Counted from the first letter of the stretch, positions 44,336-52,929 are shown. The stretch is 64,000 nt of DNA from Halolamina sp. CBA1230 (GCF_002025255.2 NZ_CP054588.1:1-64000), one strand, 5' to 3'. Numbers and translations: made by a program. The notes: generated by a model not told the origin, from the letters alone.

Positions 44336-44653
44336 TCAGTCGGTCCGACAGCGCCCGTCCCGTCCGGCCTGACTCTGGACGAGCCAGCCCCCCTCCATCG
44401 CAGCCTCGCGGGTGGTGTAGACGACCTTCGTTTCCTCGCCGATCTCGTCGCCGTCGACCGACTCCACCCTGAACGGGATATCCATCGAGTCGCCACAGCA
44501 GCCGACGTCGACGAACTCCTCGAACTCCGCCCCCTCGACGGGGTCGACGACCTTGCGCAGGTAGTTCCGGTAGCGGTCGGTCTCGATCTGGTCGCGGCCC
44601 CACTCCGACAGCTCCTCGGGGTACGAGAGGACGATTCGGCTGGCGACAGTCAT
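44336..44653 (-). CDS. Conserved small haloarchaeal protein with CC motif
   Basis: The 105-residue protein begins MTVASRIVLSYPEELSEWGR and contains VDPVEGAEFEEFVDVGCCGD, SMDIPFRVESVDGDE and VVYTTREAAMEGGWLVQ. The adjacent cysteines in VGCCGDS suggest a metal or redox site. I recognise it as a widespread haloarchaeal hypothetical, without known function. The start at 44653 is used because upstream in-frame sequence is not conserved-looking. Downstream, 44142-44335 shows nothing. Confidence 0.72.
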   Translation of the reverse strand: MTVASRIVLSYPEELSEWGRDQIETDRYRNYLRKVVDPVEGAEFEEFVDVGCCGDSMDIPFRVESVDGDEIGEETKVVYTTREAAMEGGWLVQSQAGRDGRCRTD

Positions 44654-44699
44654 GGGTGGACGTAGCAGGTCGAGCGGCAAAGACGTTCGGCCGACCACG

Positions 44700-44743
44700 G
44701 TTAACCAACAGCACCGCGTTTTTCGTGGAAAGTGTTGGTTAAC
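44700..44743. promoter_or_regulatory. 11-bp inverted repeat upstream of the CC-motif gene
   Basis: GTTAACCAACA (44700-44710) and TGTTGGTTAAC (44733-44743) are exact reverse complements 22 bases apart, nested within CCACGG/CCGTGG (44695-44700 and 44751-44756). It lies 47 bases upstream of the minus-strand start at 44653 and may be its operator. Confidence 0.5.
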
Positions 44744-44793
44744 GTCTCCACCGTGGATCCTGAGGACGGGAGTAGTGCTCAGGCAATCCGGTG

Positions 44794-44865
44794 ACACCCC
44801 TCTATCGATGTGTATCAGGATACGTGACCGGAGACAGAACACACCCCTATCGATGTGTTTTCAGG
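44794..44865. repeat. Two ORB-like repeats without a neighbouring orc gene
   Basis: ACACCCCTCTATCGATGTGT (44794-44813) and ACACCCCTATCGATGTGTTT (44841-44860) repeat with a 47-base spacing. Read on the minus strand each ends in a G-run plus TGTG (AGGGGTGT), the same layout as the origin repeats at 52.3-54.4 kb (ACGGGGTGTG) but with a different core. Candidate Orc-binding or other initiator sites. No orc gene adjoins them. Confidence 0.45.
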
Positions 44866-44947
44866 GATTGTCTTCACGTCAATAGGCGGATTCAGGAGCT
44901 TGTTCAGGTGTAGGGGATGATCCGTGGGTGAAGACCGCGGCCTGGCC

Positions 44948-45811
44948 TTACAACGCTTCAAGTTCGTCGATCGTTCGATCGGTACACATCCCTTCGATAG
45001 TCAGTCGGAGGAGCGATCCGAGCCGACCGGTTTCCGTATACCGCGGAGTGTTCAGATTACCGGCCCTTCGCGGTGAGCCGATATCCCGGATTGCGCGTTG
45101 TTTCGCCGATCCCTCCGCACCCTCTTCATCACGATCAACGACGCCAAAGACTCTGCCCCCTCTCTCTTTTACAAGGGAAAAACAGGGGATGTCCGAAATC
45201 CCGTCCCCGATGTAAATCATGTTCTCGAACGGGATTCGTCTGTCCTCAGTGTTCACCTTCGCATTTGGCGCGTACGGGTTTTCTCTGGTCTCGTCCGGGG
45301 TGATACCCTTATTGATCTCGTAGAGGTATCGGGTTTTGTCTGTAAATGAGATCGGTCGTTGGATGTCTTGGATAACGTCCGAAGAGTCTGTTCCTACCCG
45401 TGAGGCGTATACTGCTTCACACCGATCTGCGATGTCCATCCCTTTGATTATCGACTCGAGACCTTCCGAGAGGACGTAGTACTCAATCGAGATGTCGTCG
45501 TATTCGTTTGCGATTGCATCGATGTCATCAAAGAATCCTGGCAGACCAGGATAGAGGCTCTCCGTGAGGCCACCTCCAAATGTTTCGAGGTCTCCTTTCG
45601 TAAGTTCGCCAAGCGGTTGGTCTGGCCCGACCTTTTCGAGCAAAAGCGAGAGGTATGCGACCGTTGGGTCATACCCCTCCGAGATACGGGATTGAAACTC
45701 TGTGAACCAGAATTCCTCTGGGTCTACTCCGTGTTCCTCAAGCAGTTGTGTTGTTGAATCAGGAGCGAGTGTGTCGTCGAAGTCGAATATGAGTCCGATG
45801 GTGGTAGTCAT
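44948..45811 (-). CDS. HAD-superfamily hydrolase
   Basis: The 287-residue protein has HAD motif I FDFDDTLAPDS (residues 8-18, nucleophile DxD), a helical cap region, and motif IV IYIGDGISDIPCFSLV (about 219-234). Motif III lysine is probably K in FTDKTRYLYE. It should dephosphorylate a small substrate. Codon use is AT-richer than the metabolic operons. It follows the winged-helix gene by nine bases on the same strand, so the two form an operon, divergent from the gene at 46527. The substrate is unknown. Confidence 0.85.
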   Translation of the reverse strand: MTTTIGLIFDFDDTLAPDSTTQLLEEHGVDPEEFWFTEFQSRISEGYDPTVAYLSLLLEKVGPDQPLGELTKGDLETFGGGLTESLYPGLPGFFDDIDAIANEYDDISIEYYVLSEGLESIIKGMDIADRCEAVYASRVGTDSSDVIQDIQRPISFTDKTRYLYEINKGITPDETRENPYAPNAKVNTEDRRIPFENMIYIGDGISDIPCFSLVKERGGRVFGVVDRDEEGAEGSAKQRAIRDIGSPRRAGNLNTPRYTETGRLGSLLRLTIEGMCTDRTIDELEAL

Positions 45812-45820
45812 CGCTTCAAG

Positions 45821-46381
45821 TCACTCCTGACCAGCTATTCGCTGGAACTCCCGCCGTTTTTCCCGCAATCCATTCCGATGTTCATCGAGTGATTCGACAT
45901 CCTCTCCACTTACGACAATTACCCGTCGTCGATCTCCACTTTCCGGCATCGTCTCGTTTAGTTCGGGATCAGCGAGCATCTCGAAACGGTTCTCATGTTC
46001 TTGACCACCGACCACATGCTCGATATCGCTCGCGATTTCCTGTTTCCCGAGGGTCGTGATACGGTAGTAGGTTTTTCGACCGTCGGCATCTTCCGGGGCT
46101 GGGATTTTGGCGATAAGATTCGTCTCAAGCAGATCGTTCAGATGGTGCTGCAAGTCGTTACTGTCTCGCCCGGTTTCCGTGGCAAGACGTGCTCTCGATA
46201 CCTGCCCGTATTCATACAGCAAGTACAGAATACTGTATCGCGTCGGCTCTGCGAGCGCCTTTTTTCGATCGATATGTGCCTTTAGCGAGTCAATTTTCCC
46301 ACCGAATACTCGCTTCTCAACATATTGGACCACATCACCATCATCCAATTCACTGAATAGATTTGATTCTCTTGCGCTCAT
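45821..46381 (-). CDS. Winged-helix transcriptional regulator
   Basis: The 186-residue protein has an ArsR/MarR-like HTH at about residues 38-110 (ALAEPTRYSILYLLYEYG, SRARLATETGRDSNDLQHHL, wing GRKTYYRITTLGKQE). A C-terminal tail of about 60 charged residues ends EKRREFQRIAGQE. First gene of a two-gene operon with the HAD hydrolase, with a 145-base divergent region to the next gene that includes several AT-rich boxes. It probably regulates the cassette. Confidence 0.82.
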   Translation of the reverse strand: MSARESNLFSELDDGDVVQYVEKRVFGGKIDSLKAHIDRKKALAEPTRYSILYLLYEYGQVSRARLATETGRDSNDLQHHLNDLLETNLIAKIPAPEDADGRKTYYRITTLGKQEIASDIEHVVGGQEHENRFEMLADPELNETMPESGDRRRVIVVSGEDVESLDEHRNGLREKRREFQRIAGQE

Positions 46382-46526
46382 GCGAACAGGTGAGGGTTTG
46401 TCGGCCTGCCTGATTAGGTTAACGGTTGTTCACAGAGTTAGCTAATGAATTACTTTCGGCATCTCTGCGGGTTCTGGTGCTTTTTTCTGTCACCATCTGT
46501 TTGGATTCTCACAAGGAGAGACTCGT

Positions 46527-47246
46527 ATGACTGAACGCGACTATGGATTCACCTATGCTGGGGAGCCCGTCTTCTCACATGTCAGGCGAGATATCCCCGA
46601 ACCACCTGAACCAGTGCTTGATGATGAGTTCTACGTATTCGTGATGGGACCCTATACCGCATTTGACGCAGAATACGCCTATCCCGACGGAGATGAGCTT
46701 CAGTCAGCGTTTATGGATGATCCGCTGTTTGATCAATCAAAGCACGTCACGGCAGATGGCCGTGGGAGCTTTCAAATGGCGCTTGAAGACTTCTGTGAAT
46801 CACTTCGTAAGGAGCTCGGTGTTCACGCGTTTCTTGCCACTGACGTCGATATCCCGACCGACACGGAGGCAGATGATGGGGAAGAGTCGATGTCTGTTCT
46901 CGATCAATCGATCGCCTTCGCTGCAGTAAGTGATGCGGTTATGTTTATCTTTTCAGATGCAGGTCTGACAACGGGTGTCGGCTCAGAGATCGGTGCCATA
47001 CTCGGGGAATTCCATCTCCGAAAAGGGAACGATGAGCCCATCCGAAAGCCGCGGGAGCGCTTCAGGGTTTTTGATACAGAGTCATTTTCCAGCGCGAGCA
47101 TCGATGAAGTCCCGTTCACATACGGAATCGATGCAGTAGGTTTCGAGACCAAAGCTGACCTGGTCGACAAGACTCAGGACTTCCTCACCAACCTCGAGCG
47201 GGATGATCCCGACCGAGTGCTCCGGATCTTCAATCCCTATTCCTGA
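46527..47246 (+). CDS. Nucleoside-deoxyribosyltransferase/TIR-like fold protein, unknown function
   Basis: The 239-residue protein has a Rossmann-like pattern reminiscent of nucleoside 2-deoxyribosyltransferase and related nucleotide-processing folds: FYVFVMGPYTAFDAEYAYPD (about 32-51), DQSIAFAAVSDAVMFIFSDAG (126-146) and GVGSEIGAILGEF (150-162), where a conserved Glu follows an Asp-containing strand. The rest is not familiar. A clear Shine-Dalgarno AAGGAGAG lies before the ATG at 46527. It is divergent from a wHTH-HAD pair in an accessory, AT-richer region. A defence or signalling role is possible but unproven. Confidence 0.6.
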   Translation: MTERDYGFTYAGEPVFSHVRRDIPEPPEPVLDDEFYVFVMGPYTAFDAEYAYPDGDELQSAFMDDPLFDQSKHVTADGRGSFQMALEDFCESLRKELGVHAFLATDVDIPTDTEADDGEESMSVLDQSIAFAAVSDAVMFIFSDAGLTTGVGSEIGAILGEFHLRKGNDEPIRKPRERFRVFDTESFSSASIDEVPFTYGIDAVGFETKADLVDKTQDFLTNLERDDPDRVLRIFNPYS

Positions 47247-47982
47247 CGCGTCGGTGGCCTCCTGAGTATCGGCTCTCCGGTCAACCCACGGCACTCAGCT
47301 GAAACCGCTCTCGCGCTCACGGAAATTCGGCAGTTGCGGCAGTTCCTGGCGACGAAAATGCTTTCGACCCTCTATCTGGCCGTGCCGGCGGGGCTCGTCG
47401 ATGAGGCGGCCGAATCTCCTCGAAGAGTAGGCGCGTGTAATGCGATACCGCCAGAAGCTCTGAGCTAACGATGCACAACCGATATTCCGACTTGAGTACC
47501 TACCGCCGACCGGCAAGGCCGTTCTCGACGAGATCGCCAATCGGCTCGACGAGTTGGCCCTCAGAAGCGAGCGTTCCGCGACGATGTGAGTGATCTGTTA
47601 ACTAATAATAAGAGCGATGATCAGATGAGTTGGTTAAAACCGGTGTTGCTTCTCGCAGCGGTGCCGCCAGCGTGGCGTCGACGACCTGCCAGTCAGCATC
47701 GACCTGTTCGATCAGGTTGGACTGGGCTAGTTCGTCACGGGGTCGACACATCATCTGTCGACTCAAGGGGTCCGCGCATGCTGCATCATCGTTCGGAGGT
47801 CTGTTACGGGAGGCCTGTTACGGACGGAGGGGCCCGTGGGTCCGCTGAGGGACTCTGGAGTTGCTGTTCACGGATCCGTTTGTCGGCGCTCGAAACAGTC
47901 GTCGATCCGCGTTGTCGGATGGCTGATCTCACAGACCGAACAGTAGCACATCGAGTTGTCCGGGGGACGGGGGTACGTCCAA
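47247..47982. other. Degenerate region with decayed coding fragments
   Basis: No intact gene. About 47470-47585 on the plus strand reads FRLEYLPPTGKAVLDEIANR and LDELALRSERSATM before a stop, and 47300-47400 reads TEIRQLRQFLATKMLSTLYL, both resembling fragments of lost genes. On the minus strand near 47870-47950 a CYCSVCEISHPTTRIDDCF stretch could be a broken zinc-finger protein. The region ends at the tnpB element. Confidence 0.5.
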
Positions 47983-48130
47983 TTTGACATCCTCCCCGCG
48001 CTGAAGCGCGAGGATTCCCGACCGCCGTTGGGATATTGTGGTTTACGACGTGACCTGTTCTTGAGGTGCGAACGCACCAGTTTCCTTGTCAAACAAGAAC
48101 GTCGATGGCTGTGCCAACCAGCCGTTACTC
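47983..48130 (-). ncRNA. Predicted omega-RNA (sotRNA) from the tnpB 3' end
   Basis: Haloarchaeal IS1341-type tnpB genes give sense overlapping transcripts from the tnpB 3' end through the right-end hairpin, shown in Halobacterium, and such RNAs are the guide scaffolds of TnpB. Here the scaffold would span the last codons of tnpB and the right-end stem. The guide would be copied from the sequence just below 47983. The 5' limit is an estimate. Confidence 0.5.
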
Positions 48131-49314
48131 CTATCCTGTGACGGACTCGGAGATACTTTCTGCCGAATGTTCTCAGCACCGTTCACATCCGCGTTCGCCA
48201 CCGTCCCACACTCATCACAGACGTACAACCCGCGTTCAACACGGTTCGATTTCTGCTTGCGCCCACAGCACGAACACGACTTCGATGTATCCCGTTCGGA
48301 TACCTGTTCGACTGTGATGCCCTCCATCTCAGCCTTGTATTCGAGGAGGTCAGTGAAGCGGTCGAACGCCCACGAGTGCAGGTCGAGGTTTCCGTGCTTA
48401 CCCCAGTTCTTCGACTCGCTGTTCTCCTCGTCTTCGCGGATACCGGAGAGGTCGCCAACCACAATCGTCCCAACTTCTTCGTCAACACACCGCCGGATGA
48501 TGTGTTTTGAGAGGGTGTGGAAGTAGTGGGTGCGGCGGGCCGATTTCTTCTGGTTCAACCGTGTGGCCTGCTCGGAGTCCGAGTCATCACAGCGAGCGAT
48601 GCGTTTGCTGAAGTAGTAGTCGTCCTGCTTCAGGCAGTTGAGCGGATACAGTTCGCTGTGGCCATCTTCGTAGGCGAGTGCGGCGAAGTTGTTGATGCCG
48701 AGATCAACACCCACCGTCTTCTCACCCGGTGCTTCAGAAACCTCGATTTCGACCTTGCACACGAAGTGCAACTCCCACTCGTCACCAGCCCAGACCGCTC
48801 GAACCTGTTGGACGCTCTCCACGGTGGAGAAGTCAACGTCGGGCCGAGTCTGATACTCACAGAGGATGAAGTCCGACCAATACTCCTTGAGGTTCGAGCC
48901 TTTGCTGAGTCGGACGCGGTTGTACTCGGTGTCGAGTTTGAAGCCAGCAGCTTTGAACGTAACCGTGCTTCGGGGGTGGTCGTCGCCGTGTTTGCGGTAC
49001 TTCGGTGGGTTTGCTCTCGTGTCTCCGTTGCGTCGTTTACCGTACCAGCCGGTGAACGCCTCAGCGAGTTCTTGAAGGACTCGCTGACTTGACTGAGAAT
49101 GCAGGTCATCATAGCGTTCGTGTGACTTGAGGTACGCGGTGAGTTCGTTGTGACTGGGGATGTGGCCGATTTCGCTCCACACGCGGTCGCAGACCCACCG
49201 TCCGACGTTCCAGAGTTTCGATGCGGCGAACCCAAGCGAATCGAGGTCGTCTGACACTTGTGGCTGATTCCGAATGGAAGCAGTGTAGGTGCGTGTGACG
49301 ACCTGTTTCGCCAT
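48043..49314 (-). CDS. tnpB: TnpB RNA-guided nuclease, RuvC-II glutamate replaced
   Basis: The 423-residue protein has the full TnpB layout: an N-terminal WED/REC region, RuvC-I GVDLGINNFAAL (Asp 204), a bridge-helix region, zinc finger SCSCCGRKQKSNR ... YVCDECG, and RuvC-III NADVNGAENI. The RuvC-II strand reads TIVVGDLSGIRED, with Gly 287 where canonical TnpB has Glu (xxEDL). Acidic residues follow at 294-297. The frame is intact, so the protein may use a relocated glutamate or be a non-cleaving variant. TnpB is guided by omega-RNA and favours element retention. Start MAKQVVTRTY at 49314. Confidence 0.9.
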   Translation of the reverse strand: MAKQVVTRTYTASIRNQPQVSDDLDSLGFAASKLWNVGRWVCDRVWSEIGHIPSHNELTAYLKSHERYDDLHSQSSQRVLQELAEAFTGWYGKRRNGDTRANPPKYRKHGDDHPRSTVTFKAAGFKLDTEYNRVRLSKGSNLKEYWSDFILCEYQTRPDVDFSTVESVQQVRAVWAGDEWELHFVCKVEIEVSEAPGEKTVGVDLGINNFAALAYEDGHSELYPLNCLKQDDYYFSKRIARCDDSDSEQATRLNQKKSARRTHYFHTLSKHIIRRCVDEEVGTIVVGDLSGIREDEENSESKNWGKHGNLDLHSWAFDRFTDLLEYKAEMEGITVEQVSERDTSKSCSCCGRKQKSNRVERGLYVCDECGTVANADVNGAENIRQKVSPSPSQDRSNGWLAQPSTFLFDKETGAFAPQEQVTS

Positions 49315-49547
49315 ACATAATCTATGTAGGCAAATATACATGAAAGTACGGAATACTCAGCGTGGAAGATCCTGCCGTTCCATCGAACGGTGGACTGTGA
49401 AGGGTAGTGTCGGATTCATCCCCGCCCTGATGGGCGGAGCTTTCTCCTCGTTCTTCCGTAAGCTGCCGTTCTCCCAACGGCGCCGCTAGCGGGGCGGGAC
49501 GATGTATGACCCACACACTTTCCTCGCGGCCGGCTAACGAGACAGCC

Positions 49548-50456
49548 ATGGATCCGGATCGGGCGAGCGGCGTGCTGTTGGGGCTGGCGTGTGGCGACGC
49601 GCTCGGGCGACCGGTCGAGTTCTCCGCCGCCGACGAGATCACTGCTGCACACGGTCGACTCACCGAGATGGTCGGGCACGGAACGTGGAACCAGCCGGCG
49701 GGGACGATCACCGACGACACGGCGCAAGCGCTGTGTATCGCCCGAAGCGTCGTCGACGAGCAGGCGTTCGATCCCGCGGACGTCGCCGACCGGTTCGTGG
49801 CGTGGTACAACACCAACCCGTTCGACATCGGCGTGATGACGCGGCGGGCGCTCAGCCGCCTCGAGAGCGGTGAGCCGTGGGACGAGGCAGGGCGGGCGGT
49901 CTGGGAGTCGAGTCCTGAGGGGCAGAACGCCGGGAACGGGAGCGTGATGCGGTGTCCGCCGCTCGCCGTCGCGTTCGCGGAGAGCCCCGAAGAACTGGCC
50001 GCAGTGAGCCGGGACTCCTCGCGGATCACGCACGCCGACCCGCGCTGTACGGAGGGGTGTGCAGTGCTGAACCTCACGATCGCCGGTCTGCTCCAGGATG
50101 TCGATCGACCGCTACAGAACGCGCTGGAAACTCTCCGCCCGGCCGTCCCCGACGAACTCGACGGCGCGCTCCGGCCCATCGCGCGCGGTGAGCCGTCGGG
50201 GTCGCTGAAAACCTCCGGCTACGTCGTGCACTCGCTGCAGACGGCACTCCACGACGGGCTGCGTGCGGAGTCGGCCGAGGAGGCGATCGCGACGGCCGTC
50301 AACCGCGGCGGCGACACGGACACCATCGGGGCGATCGCCGGCGCCGTCGCGGGTGCGCGGTTCGGGGCGGACGAACTCCCCGACCGCTGGCTGGCCGCGA
50401 TCGAGGAGACGGCGGAGCTATGGTCGCTCGCCGACCGGCTCGTCGAGGTGGCCTGA
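49548..50456 (+). CDS. ADP-ribosylglycohydrolase family protein
   Basis: The 302-residue protein has the ADP-ribosylhydrolase (DraG/ARH) metal motifs: GLACGDALGRPVEF (about 11-24), TITDDTAQAL (about 54-63), GNGSVMRCPPLAVAF, and AVNRGGDTDTIGAIAGAVAG with the Asp-x-Asp-Thr pair. All magnesium ligands appear present. It should remove ADP-ribose from proteins or small molecules. It is coupled to the next gene through TGATG. The start at 49548 is preferred over an ATG 42 bases upstream on motif spacing. Confidence 0.9.
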   Translation: MDPDRASGVLLGLACGDALGRPVEFSAADEITAAHGRLTEMVGHGTWNQPAGTITDDTAQALCIARSVVDEQAFDPADVADRFVAWYNTNPFDIGVMTRRALSRLESGEPWDEAGRAVWESSPEGQNAGNGSVMRCPPLAVAFAESPEELAAVSRDSSRITHADPRCTEGCAVLNLTIAGLLQDVDRPLQNALETLRPAVPDELDGALRPIARGEPSGSLKTSGYVVHSLQTALHDGLRAESAEEAIATAVNRGGDTDTIGAIAGAVAGARFGADELPDRWLAAIEETAELWSLADRLVEVA

Positions 50457-52264
50457 TGCTGGTGTTCGCGTTCGACCGCGACTGGACCGTCGACGTCAAC
50501 CCCCACCCCAACCGCGAGGCGGTGCCGCTGGAGTGGGTCCGCCACCTCGCTCACGAGACGCCACACGCCGTGTACGCGATCGGGAACCAGTCGCTCGCCG
50601 AGGAGGCGGCGATCCCGGGTGTCGTCGACGTCGTCGGGCGACATTCGGACGAATGGGACGAGTGGCTGGGGGAGAAACAGCCGGACGGTCGGTACGAACG
50701 GTTCCCCGAGCGCCGTGAACGGCTCGCGTTGATCGCCGACCTCCACCCCGACGCCGAGGGGTACGTCGTCGTCGACGATCTCGACCTGAGCGACGTCGAT
50801 AGCTGGGAACACTACCACGCGTGGGAGTTCGTCCCCGCCGTCGAAGCCGGCGACGTCCACCCGGAGCTCCCGTGGGCGCGAGAGCCGCGGCCCGACGGTG
50901 GTCGATCGCAGGGGCCCGACGAGAGCCGACCGTCGAGTGCAGGGATCATGCCCACCGACGCGTCGCACCTCTCGTCGTTCCTGGAGGAGCACTCGGACGC
51001 GCCGGGGTTCGAACTGACGTACGCCGAGGACGGAACGGAACGGACCGAACTCCTCCACGATCTGTCGGTCGTTCAGCGGTCGGTCGACCGCCCGTCGGCT
51101 GCCCCCGCCGCCGAGTGTACGCCGGTCTCGCCGGCGCAGGACGCCTTCACGGTCCGGATCGACGACATCGGGATGCTCTCGATCGCGGAGCCACCCGTCG
51201 AACTGTACACGGGGAGTGCGGAAACGCCCGAGGAGACCGCCGTCGGGCTCCGTCGGCTGGCGAGTGTGAACCCCGAGGCAGTGCGCGTTCCTTCGATCCT
51301 CGCGCTGCTCGATACTGCCCACGACGACACGAGCGCTGGCGGCGACACACGGGACCGTGCCGCACTCGACGCGCTCCGGCAGGTCGCGAGGGTTCGACCC
51401 GCGGACTGCATGCCGGCGATCCCGATCCTCCGCTCGCTGCTCGGCGACGCTGATCCGCAGGTACAGGTCGGGGTGCTGGCGACGCTGTACCACCTCGGCC
51501 GGCACGACGCGGCGGCGATCGCCCCCCTGACCGACGAGATCAGCACCGCGCTGGCGTCGTCGAACGATCGGGTTCGCGGGCGAGCGGCGCGCTGCATGGC
51601 CGAGATCGCGGCCGACCACCCCGCGGACGCTGTCGACGCCGTCCCGTCGCTCGCAGCGGTTATCGGGGACGACCTCGACGACGCACGGTACGCGGTGTTC
51701 GCGCTGTCCCGCGTCGCGGACGCCTACCCGGACGAGGTGAAACCCGTGGTGTCGACGCTGGCCGAGACGGCGGTCGACGACGCGGTCGCCGATCAGATCC
51801 GGCTGAACGCCACTGCGGGCCTCGGGCGTGTCGTCGGGGAATACCCCAGCGTGGGGGTGGATCTCGTCGACGAGCTGATCGCACTCCTCGACACGGAGAA
51901 CGGGAAACTCCGCAACAACGCGATCGGCGTGATCGGTGACGTCGCCCTCGTCCACACCGACGTCGTCGAGCCGTACACCGAGAAGATCGCACCGCTGCTG
52001 TCCGAAGACGACGAGTTCGCCCGCGTCAACGCCAGCGGCGCACTCAGCCGGGTCGCGGAGGACTTCCCCGATTCGGTTGCCCACCTGACGCCGACGTTCG
52101 TGGCCCTGCTCGACGCGGAGAGCGCACTCGTCCGGGAGAACGCCTGCTGGGCGCTCGGCCACCTCGGCGCCGCGGAAGCGAGATCGGCGCTCGCGGCGCG
52201 CGCGGCTGAAGACGACGATCCGGCCGTCAGGGAGCGCGCCTCGTGGGCGCTGGATCAGATTTGA
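50456..52264 (+). CDS. HEAT-repeat protein with an N-terminal haloarchaeal domain
   Basis: The 602-residue protein starts MLVFAFDRDWTVDVNPHPNR with an alpha/beta region of about 150 residues that resembles a HAD-like or nucleotidase fold (DRDWTVD, YVVVDDLDLSDVDSWEHYHA), then a long series of HEAT-like helical repeats from about residue 270 to the end (RDRAALDALRQVARVRPADC, VRGRAARCMAEIAADHPADA, RNNAIGVIGDVAL, VRENACWALGHLGAAEARSA). It is translationally coupled to the ADP-ribosylglycohydrolase. Such repeats mediate protein contacts. The coupling suggests a partner or target-recognition role. Confidence 0.82.
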   Translation: MLVFAFDRDWTVDVNPHPNREAVPLEWVRHLAHETPHAVYAIGNQSLAEEAAIPGVVDVVGRHSDEWDEWLGEKQPDGRYERFPERRERLALIADLHPDAEGYVVVDDLDLSDVDSWEHYHAWEFVPAVEAGDVHPELPWAREPRPDGGRSQGPDESRPSSAGIMPTDASHLSSFLEEHSDAPGFELTYAEDGTERTELLHDLSVVQRSVDRPSAAPAAECTPVSPAQDAFTVRIDDIGMLSIAEPPVELYTGSAETPEETAVGLRRLASVNPEAVRVPSILALLDTAHDDTSAGGDTRDRAALDALRQVARVRPADCMPAIPILRSLLGDADPQVQVGVLATLYHLGRHDAAAIAPLTDEISTALASSNDRVRGRAARCMAEIAADHPADAVDAVPSLAAVIGDDLDDARYAVFALSRVADAYPDEVKPVVSTLAETAVDDAVADQIRLNATAGLGRVVGEYPSVGVDLVDELIALLDTENGKLRNNAIGVIGDVALVHTDVVEPYTEKIAPLLSEDDEFARVNASGALSRVAEDFPDSVAHLTPTFVALLDAESALVRENACWALGHLGAAEARSALAARAAEDDDPAVRERASWALDQI

Positions 52265-52315
52265 TCGCTCGCCGTGGCGGCCGACTGCTTGTCGTGGTGG
52301 GTGGACGAGAACCCC

Positions 52316-52916
52316 CACACCCCGTGTGCGAAATGAAATCGGGAAGAAGGTGGGAGGGGTGTGCGGCGGGACTGACGGTTAGCAGCCGAAAACACTCGAT
52401 ATCGGAGGAAAATCGGGATGAAAGGCCGGAATCCCGATATGTACTGTCCGAAAGGAAGTTTTATCTGAGTGGTATGGTAACTGTGTCCGTAGCCTCTCCA
52501 CAGTCGATCGAAACGAAACAGTCTGTTTCGTAACACGATCGACTCAGTCAGCCAGCCTCCAGTTCGTGTAGTGACGCTGTTCGACCCAGTATCGTCGTCC
52601 CCAGCCGTTCGATCGACTGTTCTCGGGTCCATTTCCCTATCTTCGAGCCTCCACCTTCTCGCTGATTTCATATCGCACACGGGGTGTGAGGGTCACCGCC
52701 CTTCGACTGTGGCGTATCGAGCACGGCGCACGAACGATTTCGTCGACGATCGCGTACGTTCACTCGCTGACGGCCACTCGGTGATTTCATATCGCACACG
52801 GGGAGGGTGGGTCGCCCAATTGATCTCGCCCACGGTGTTCGAAAATTCCTCATCTCCCCACTCAATATGGCCTGTACCTCCTGAATTACCCGGATTTAAC
52901 CTCGCACACGGTAACC
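52316..52916. other. Replication origin region upstream of orc1/cdc6 with four ORB repeats
   Basis: Repeats with core TCGCACACGGGG occur at 52316-52340 (inverted), 52664-52691, 52783-52810 and 52893-52916 (direct). The best copies read GATTTCATATCGCACACGGG. The inverted repeat and the first direct repeats enclose an AT-richer stretch (about 52390-52560) with palindromes ATCGGGAT/ATCCCGAT (52412-52438) and GAAACAGTCTGTTTC, a candidate unwinding element. This layout beside an orc gene is that of haloarchaeal origins. Confidence 0.8.
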
Positions 52917-52921
52917 ATACC

Positions 52922-52929
52922 TATTTATA
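52922..52929 (+). promoter_or_regulatory. TATA-like promoter of orc1/cdc6
   Basis: TATTTATA at 52922-52929 lies 23-30 bases before the ATG at 52952. The last upstream ORB ends six bases before it, so Orc binding could autoregulate the gene. Confidence 0.65.

Larger units (their letters stand above)
47983..49455 (-). mobile_element. tnpB-only insertion element (IS200/IS605 group, IS1341 type)
   Basis: The element contains tnpB and no tnpA. Its right end (3' of tnpB, low coordinates) has TTTGACATCCTCCCCGCG with a stem around CTGAAG (47997-48010) and GAGGATTC. Its left end has hairpin CCGCCC-TGAT-GGGCGG (49422-49437) followed by AGCTTTCTCC, about 110 bases before the tnpB start. The exact outer borders cannot be set because this group makes no target duplication. 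The stretch from 49315 to 49547 holds only this left end. Confidence 0.75.

Noticed and set aside
47583-47982. Possible gene before the tnpB element
   Set aside because: The frames are short and mostly Arg/Ser-rich. Only short scraps of former genes can be read.
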